This document shows positions 60,342 to 64,000 of a stretch of DNA of 64,000 bases, piece by piece (the first letter of the stretch is position 1; each line of letters opens with the position of its first letter). The notes below the pieces were generated by a model. It did not search any database, was not told where the DNA came from, and saw only the letters and a list, made by a program, of their open reading frames with translations. Where the stretch lies: contig VFZN01000005.1 in the NCBI GenBank assembly GCA_016871195.1, forward strand, positions 62,001 through 126,000, given 5' to 3'. Made by a program: the position numbers and the translations under genes. The DNA is from Acidobacteriota bacterium. Its GTDB lineage: Bacteria; Acidobacteriota; Vicinamibacteria; Vicinamibacterales; UBA2999.

Positions 60342-61416
60342 GGCACTGTTGCAGGCGGCACCCGCCTCACCGGCGGCGCCCGCGGCGACTCAGGTGCTGG
60401 ACCCCCGCTGGACCGTCTCGCTGCCCGCCGCCCCGGCACAGGGCGCCGGTTATGATGCCACCACGGCCTATGTCGCCACACGCGAGGGGCAGCTCGTCGC
60501 GATCGACCTTGAACGCGGAGCCATCCGGTGGCAGCGCGAGGTCGCCGAGGCGACGGTACCCGATGCCGGCGCGGGGCTCGTCTTCGTCGGCAGCCGTCAG
60601 ACAGTGCTGGCGCTGGACGCCGTGTCCGGGGAAACGCGATGGCGGCGCGCGTTGCCCGGAGCCGTGTCTTCAGTGTACTTCGACACCGGATGGCTGCTCT
60701 GCGTGGCTGCAGACGGCTCCCTGTATGCGCTGCGCGCAAATAATGGCGAGGCCATCTGGAATACGGCCCTCAGCAGCCGCCTGGCGGTGGCCCCTGCCGC
60801 CGGTCTCGACAGGGTCTACGTCGGGCTTGCTGACGGGCGACTGGTCGCGCTTGCCCTGGCCACGGGTCGGGTCGTCTGGAGTCGTCCGATGGGGCACCGC
60901 ATCACGGGGGTCAGTGCGGTGGCGGATCAGCTGATAGTGGGCACCGCCGGGTCGGCGAACCGTGCGGTCTACAGTTTCGACCTCGTGCGCGGCGATCAGC
61001 GATGGCGGTGGCGGGTCGGGGGCGACGTGTCCGGGTCCGCGTCGAGCAACGGTCGACTGATCTTCGTGGCTTCGCGCGACAACGTCGTACGCGCACTCGA
61101 CTCCCGGTCGGGCACGCTGCGATGGAGCGCCGACCTGCCCGCACGGCCACTCGGCGCGCCGGTACTGATTGGCGACACCGTCCGTGTCCCTCTGGCCTCG
61201 TCCGTGGCACTGTTTGAGGCCACGACCGGCAAGGCGGTCGGCACGGTCGCGGCGACCGGCGACCTCAACGAACCGCCCCTGAGCCGCACCGGACGACCGA
61301 CGGGGGCGACCCTGGTGGCCATCACCCGTGACGGTGTGATCTCGGGCTTCGGGCGTCGTATCGAACCACCGACCGCCCTGCTCACCGACCTGCCCGGCGC
61401 GCGCGCGCGCCCTTAG
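60325..61416 (+). CDS. PQQ-type beta-propeller protein (BamB-like)
   Basis: A 363-residue protein with a short hydrophobic N-terminus ([20 protein letters not shown]) and about six or seven propeller blades of the PQQ type: [116 protein letters not shown]. BamB, which helps insert outer-membrane proteins, has this fold but is a lipoprotein; no lipobox is seen here. A GTG at 60322 is an alternative start. It is divergent from guaA and overlaps the next gene's 3' end by four bases. Confidence 0.83.
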   Translation: MFWLLTALLQAAPASPAAPAATQVLDPRWTVSLPAAPAQGAGYDATTAYVATREGQLVAIDLERGAIRWQREVAEATVPDAGAGLVFVGSRQTVLALDAVSGETRWRRALPGAVSSVYFDTGWLLCVAADGSLYALRANNGEAIWNTALSSRLAVAPAAGLDRVYVGLADGRLVALALATGRVVWSRPMGHRITGVSAVADQLIVGTAGSANRAVYSFDLVRGDQRWRWRVGGDVSGSASSNGRLIFVASRDNVVRALDSRSGTLRWSADLPARPLGAPVLIGDTVRVPLASSVALFEATTGKAVGTVAATGDLNEPPLSRTGRPTGATLVAITRDGVISGFGRRIEPPTALLTDLPGARARP

Positions 61417-62384
61417 CCGACGGCTGCAAGCTGCGTGTCAGCCGTGTTCGTCTGCATGTACAGATGCACACAGGCTGCTGCGCCAGTCACGCTGATGAAC
61501 TGGAATACGAGACCACGCAGCAGCCAGGCCATCAATTGCAGTGGCAGGGCGGCCACGCCCAGCAGGGGCACGAAGGCAATCAGGCCGAGCGCCACCGTGG
61601 CCAGCAGTGAGCCGAGGGTCGCCAGCAGCAGGAGGCCGGCAATCGCACCGAACAGGCCCAGTGCCAGCAGCGCCCGCTGACGCAGCGATCGCCAGACACG
61701 CCGCAGCGATTCGGCGACGGGTACGCCGTCGACGGCCAGCACAATCTGGGCAAACAGATACACGAAATTGACCAGCGTGATACCGGCGAAGGTGAGAGTG
61801 GACGCTGCCGTCACCACCACGCGGTTGTCAAAGGACGCCTGAGTGGGCCCGAACAGTAGCGCGATGGCCACCGCTGACACTGTGAGATAGGCGGCTCCGA
61901 GCAGCAGGCCCAGCGTGAGATACCCGCGGAACAGCCGCCGCATGCCTCCCAGGAGCCGACTGATGGACACCTGAAACGCCGATGCAAGGAGCTCCGATCG
62001 TAGCGGCGGCTCTTCAAGGGGACCGGCGTGCCGCTCGGCTGCCACCAGTACCCAGACCGTCGCCGCCTTGACGCCGAACATCAACACCGAACCGCCCAAC
62101 GTGACAATGCCCAGCGCTATCACAAAGGCCACGAGGGCTGTCGGTTGGGCCAGTAAGGCGCCGATGAGCGCGGGAATCGCTTCGCCATATTCCATCTGCA
62201 TCAGGGCCGTGGGGTCGGCCCCGACCAGCAGCATCACCAGCACCACACCCCCGACCACGGGCACAAGTAGCATGGCGTTAAAGATCGTGTCGGCCACGAA
62301 CTGGATCAGCACGAGGGGCCAGTTGGCAATGGCCACCAGCGCGCCGCGCTTGAGGATCTGCTTGAGTCGCAGGTGAGCCGGCAT
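61413..62384 (-). CDS. Polytopic membrane protein of unknown function
   Basis: The 323-residue protein has about six strongly hydrophobic stretches (AMLLVPVVGGVVLVMLLVGA, TALVAFVIALGIVTLGGSVL, GYLTLGLLLGAAYLTVSAVA, FAGITLVNFVYLFAQIVLAV, ALGLFGAIAGLLLLATLGSL, VALGLIAFVPLLGVAALPLQ). The middle contains VAAERHAGPLEEPPLRSELL and a conserved-looking GVPVAESLRRVWRSLRQRAL, reminiscent of DUF-type proteins with glycerophosphoryl-diesterase membrane-domain folds, but I do not recognise the family. It is convergent with the beta-propeller gene and divergent from the partial gene at 62397. Confidence 0.65.
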   Translation of the reverse strand: MPAHLRLKQILKRGALVAIANWPLVLIQFVADTIFNAMLLVPVVGGVVLVMLLVGADPTALMQMEYGEAIPALIGALLAQPTALVAFVIALGIVTLGGSVLMFGVKAATVWVLVAAERHAGPLEEPPLRSELLASAFQVSISRLLGGMRRLFRGYLTLGLLLGAAYLTVSAVAIALLFGPTQASFDNRVVVTAASTLTFAGITLVNFVYLFAQIVLAVDGVPVAESLRRVWRSLRQRALLALGLFGAIAGLLLLATLGSLLATVALGLIAFVPLLGVAALPLQLMAWLLRGLVFQFISVTGAAACVHLYMQTNTADTQLAAVG

Positions 62385-62396
62385 GCGATGAGACCC

Positions 62397-64000
62397 ATGT
62401 TACCCCGATACAATAGTCCTCCAGTGGCACGACCTCTTCGGCACACGGGTCTTCTCGTTCGCCTCGGTGTGTCGGGCCTGGCGGGCGCGGCCTTGTGCTG
62501 GACGCTGGGTATCGCCTATGAGCAGTCGGCTCTCGGTCCCGACGACGACGCCGCACGCGCGCGGCTCGAATTCCGCGCCTCATCCCTGCTTCGCGCACAC
62601 GCTGATGAATTGACCGCAGCACTGCGGGAACTGGCCGTGGCCTTGCCTCAGGGTGAGGCGTCCCGCGCAACGGACCGCGAGGTTGAACGCCCCCTGTTCG
62701 AGGCTGCGGCGCGTGCCAGCCGCGTCGGAGCGGCGGCCCTTTCGGTCACCATCTTCGACGACGCCTGGCAGCCGCGCGCCTGGGCAGGTGCGCCGATGAT
62801 CGATCCCCCGCGCATCGCGCTCGCACCAGGGCAGCCGCTATGGACGATGGCCACCCGGGGCAATGACACATTTCTGGCTGTGACACAGTCGCTCCCGCGT
62901 CTAGGCGACTCGCCCGGTCGCCTCGCGGCGCTGATGGCTGAACAGAAGGTCGGTCGGGCCTCGCCTGGCAACCCGTCCGAGTATGTGCTCTCCGTCGACG
63001 GCATCGATGTGACGGGCGTCGTGACTGATCGCCCCCTTGTCGATGTGGCGTGGGGCATCGATGCCGCTGCAGTATCGCTGCAACGCACGCGCATCAGGCA
63101 GCGCAGCATGGCCGCTGCCCTCTCGTGGGCCGCGCTGATGCTGCTGCTCATGCTCGGACCGATGGTCAACTGGCGTCGCTCCAGTGAGTCGGTCGGGCAC
63201 GTCATCGGTGCCAGTGCCGGCATGATCGTGCTGCTGCTCGTCGTCTGGCAGATTCTGTCGTCCGCACTGACGACCGTCGCCATACCGGCCGCGCCCCTGC
63301 TGGTGACGGCGCTGGTGCTGGCCGGTATCGTCGCGACGGTGGCCAACGGCCTCACGCTGGTGAAGCGCCGCCATCAGACACCACGCGTGTCGTGGTCCGA
63401 AGGAACGCCGCTCGCATTCGCTCTCGTGCAGAGCGTCGCGGGACTGCTGAGTGCTGCGCTCGTCATCCGCTACGCCGAAGGACTGCGGAAGGAGGCTGCT
63501 GTCTGGCCTGTCGAGTGGCTGCATTTCGGTCTGCAGCCCTGGGAACCGGCGCGCATCGTGTCGCTGGCGGCGCTCATCATCCTCAATGTGACGGTGGTGG
63601 GCGCGGGTGTGATGCTCCTGCGTGCGGGCACGCTGCGATGGGCACTGACGCGCGTGTCAGCGGTCAGGCAGACACTGGTGCTGGTGCTGTGGGGTACCGG
63701 AACCCTGGGCGCGTGGTGCTCGCTGTCATCCTCGACCATGCGGTGGTCTGCGCTGCTGGTCGTGATGCTGATGTGGTGGCTGGCCCTGCGAATGACGCCG
63801 TTCACGCAGCAACTGCATCGCTCGTCACAAGCCACTCGCCTACTGGCACTGGCGCTCGGGCTGGTCCTACCCACACTGGCGTTCTATCCCGCCCTCATCA
63901 CGGCCGCCAACGAGGCGCGCCGCGAACACGTCATGGCCGTGCAGGGCCCTGCGGTGCTGCAGCAACGCGCCCGTATACAGGGCCTCGTCGGTGATGTACG
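62397..64000 (+). CDS. Large membrane protein, sensor-like, 5' part (runs off the window)
   Basis: An open frame without stop covers 62397 to the window end (534 codons). After a first helix (residues 18-42) there is an extracytoplasmic domain of about 195 residues (LEFRASSLLRAHADELTAAL, ALSVTIFDDAWQPRAWAGAP, FLAVTQSLPRLGDSPGRLAA), then about eight further helices from residue 238 on. The chain enters a helical region (ANEARREHVMAVQGPAVLQQ) as it leaves the window. The layout suggests a sensor kinase with a CHASE-like input, but no kinase domain is visible yet. A TACAAT at 62409-62414 lies nine bases before GTG 62424, which may be the true start. Function not assigned. Confidence 0.6.
   Translation, partial: MLPRYNSPPVARPLRHTGLLVRLGVSGLAGAALCWTLGIAYEQSALGPDDDAARARLEFRASSLLRAHADELTAALRELAVALPQGEASRATDREVERPLFEAAARASRVGAAALSVTIFDDAWQPRAWAGAPMIDPPRIALAPGQPLWTMATRGNDTFLAVTQSLPRLGDSPGRLAALMAEQKVGRASPGNPSEYVLSVDGIDVTGVVTDRPLVDVAWGIDAAAVSLQRTRIRQRSMAAALSWAALMLLLMLGPMVNWRRSSESVGHVIGASAGMIVLLLVVWQILSSALTTVAIPAAPLLVTALVLAGIVATVANGLTLVKRRHQTPRVSWSEGTPLAFALVQSVAGLLSAALVIRYAEGLRKEAAVWPVEWLHFGLQPWEPARIVSLAALIILNVTVVGAGVMLLRAGTLRWALTRVSAVRQTLVLVLWGTGTLGAWCSLSSSTMRWSALLVVMLMWWLALRMTPFTQQLHRSSQATRLLALALGLVLPTLAFYPALITAANEARREHVMAVQGPAVLQQRARIQGLVGDV

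Noticed and set aside
1-64000. tRNA, rRNA, CRISPR array, insertion sequence or prophage
   Set aside because: No gap exceeds about 160 bp, none folds as a tRNA by eye, no regular repeats or terminal inverted repeats were seen, and no transposase or phage gene is present. XerD is a chromosomal housekeeping type.

Overview
The window is 64 kb of GC-rich, densely packed bacterial chromosome. It encodes a Gram-negative envelope (a Tol-Pal operon, Lpt lipopolysaccharide export genes and a secretin) together with HPr kinase, RapZ, sigma-54 and a bacterial microcompartment (BMC) shell gene. This mix, the protein style and the fused Lpt proteins suggest an Acidobacteriota genome, probably of the Vicinamibacteria type. 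That placement is an inference from gene content. I see no rRNA, tRNA, CRISPR array, prophage or insertion sequence. Almost every base is coding, and the longest gaps are about 160 bp.

Layout. 1-104: 5' end of a yifB/comM-like gene. 248-3994 (minus): a BMC shell protein, a CoA-acylating aldehyde dehydrogenase with an extra C-terminal domain, and an MltD-type lytic transglycosylase. 4030-5626: a lipoprotein and a second lytic transglycosylase broken by a one-base frameshift. 5687-16973: an assembly-machine operon mixing type II secretion and type IV pilus parts (GspF, GspE, PilM/N/O/P-like proteins, a secretin with a C-terminal cohesin-like domain, pseudopilins), with an Ig/PKD-domain lipoprotein on the opposite strand. 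17004: HPF. 17315-23694: a probable cell-wall amino-sugar recycling island (serine hydrolase, sodium symporter, GHL10-like hydrolase, sugar kinase, NagB-like deaminase, MurQ). 23769-26353: XerD-type recombinase and an exported PHP-domain protein. 26377-30651: fused LptF-LptG, and a GH57 enzyme on the other strand.

30652-36058 (minus): recN-miaB-bifunctional nuclease and parA-parB, with an AT-rich palindromic island beyond parB. 36218-41123 (plus): tolQ-tolR-tolA-tolB-pal-cpoB, then ssb. 41647-60290 (minus): an 18.6-kb run of co-directional genes, guaA-dnaE-accA-recJ-FAD oxidase, then a GxxExxY protein, fused LptC-LptA, lptB, rpoN, hprK, rapZ, EIIA-Man, HPr, EI and a cupin. 60325-64000: a beta-propeller protein, a membrane protein and the start of a large membrane sensor-like protein that runs off the window.

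The genes are economical: at least fourteen neighbouring pairs overlap by four bases (ATGA or GTGA), and three convergent pairs overlap at their 3' ends. The points most worth a second look are the minimal shell-protein/aldehyde-dehydrogenase pair, the hybrid secretion/pilus machine with its cohesin-tailed secretin, the two Lpt gene fusions, the regulatory PTS without sugar-specific transporter parts, the frameshifted transglycosylase, and several strong promoter matches that settle start codons.
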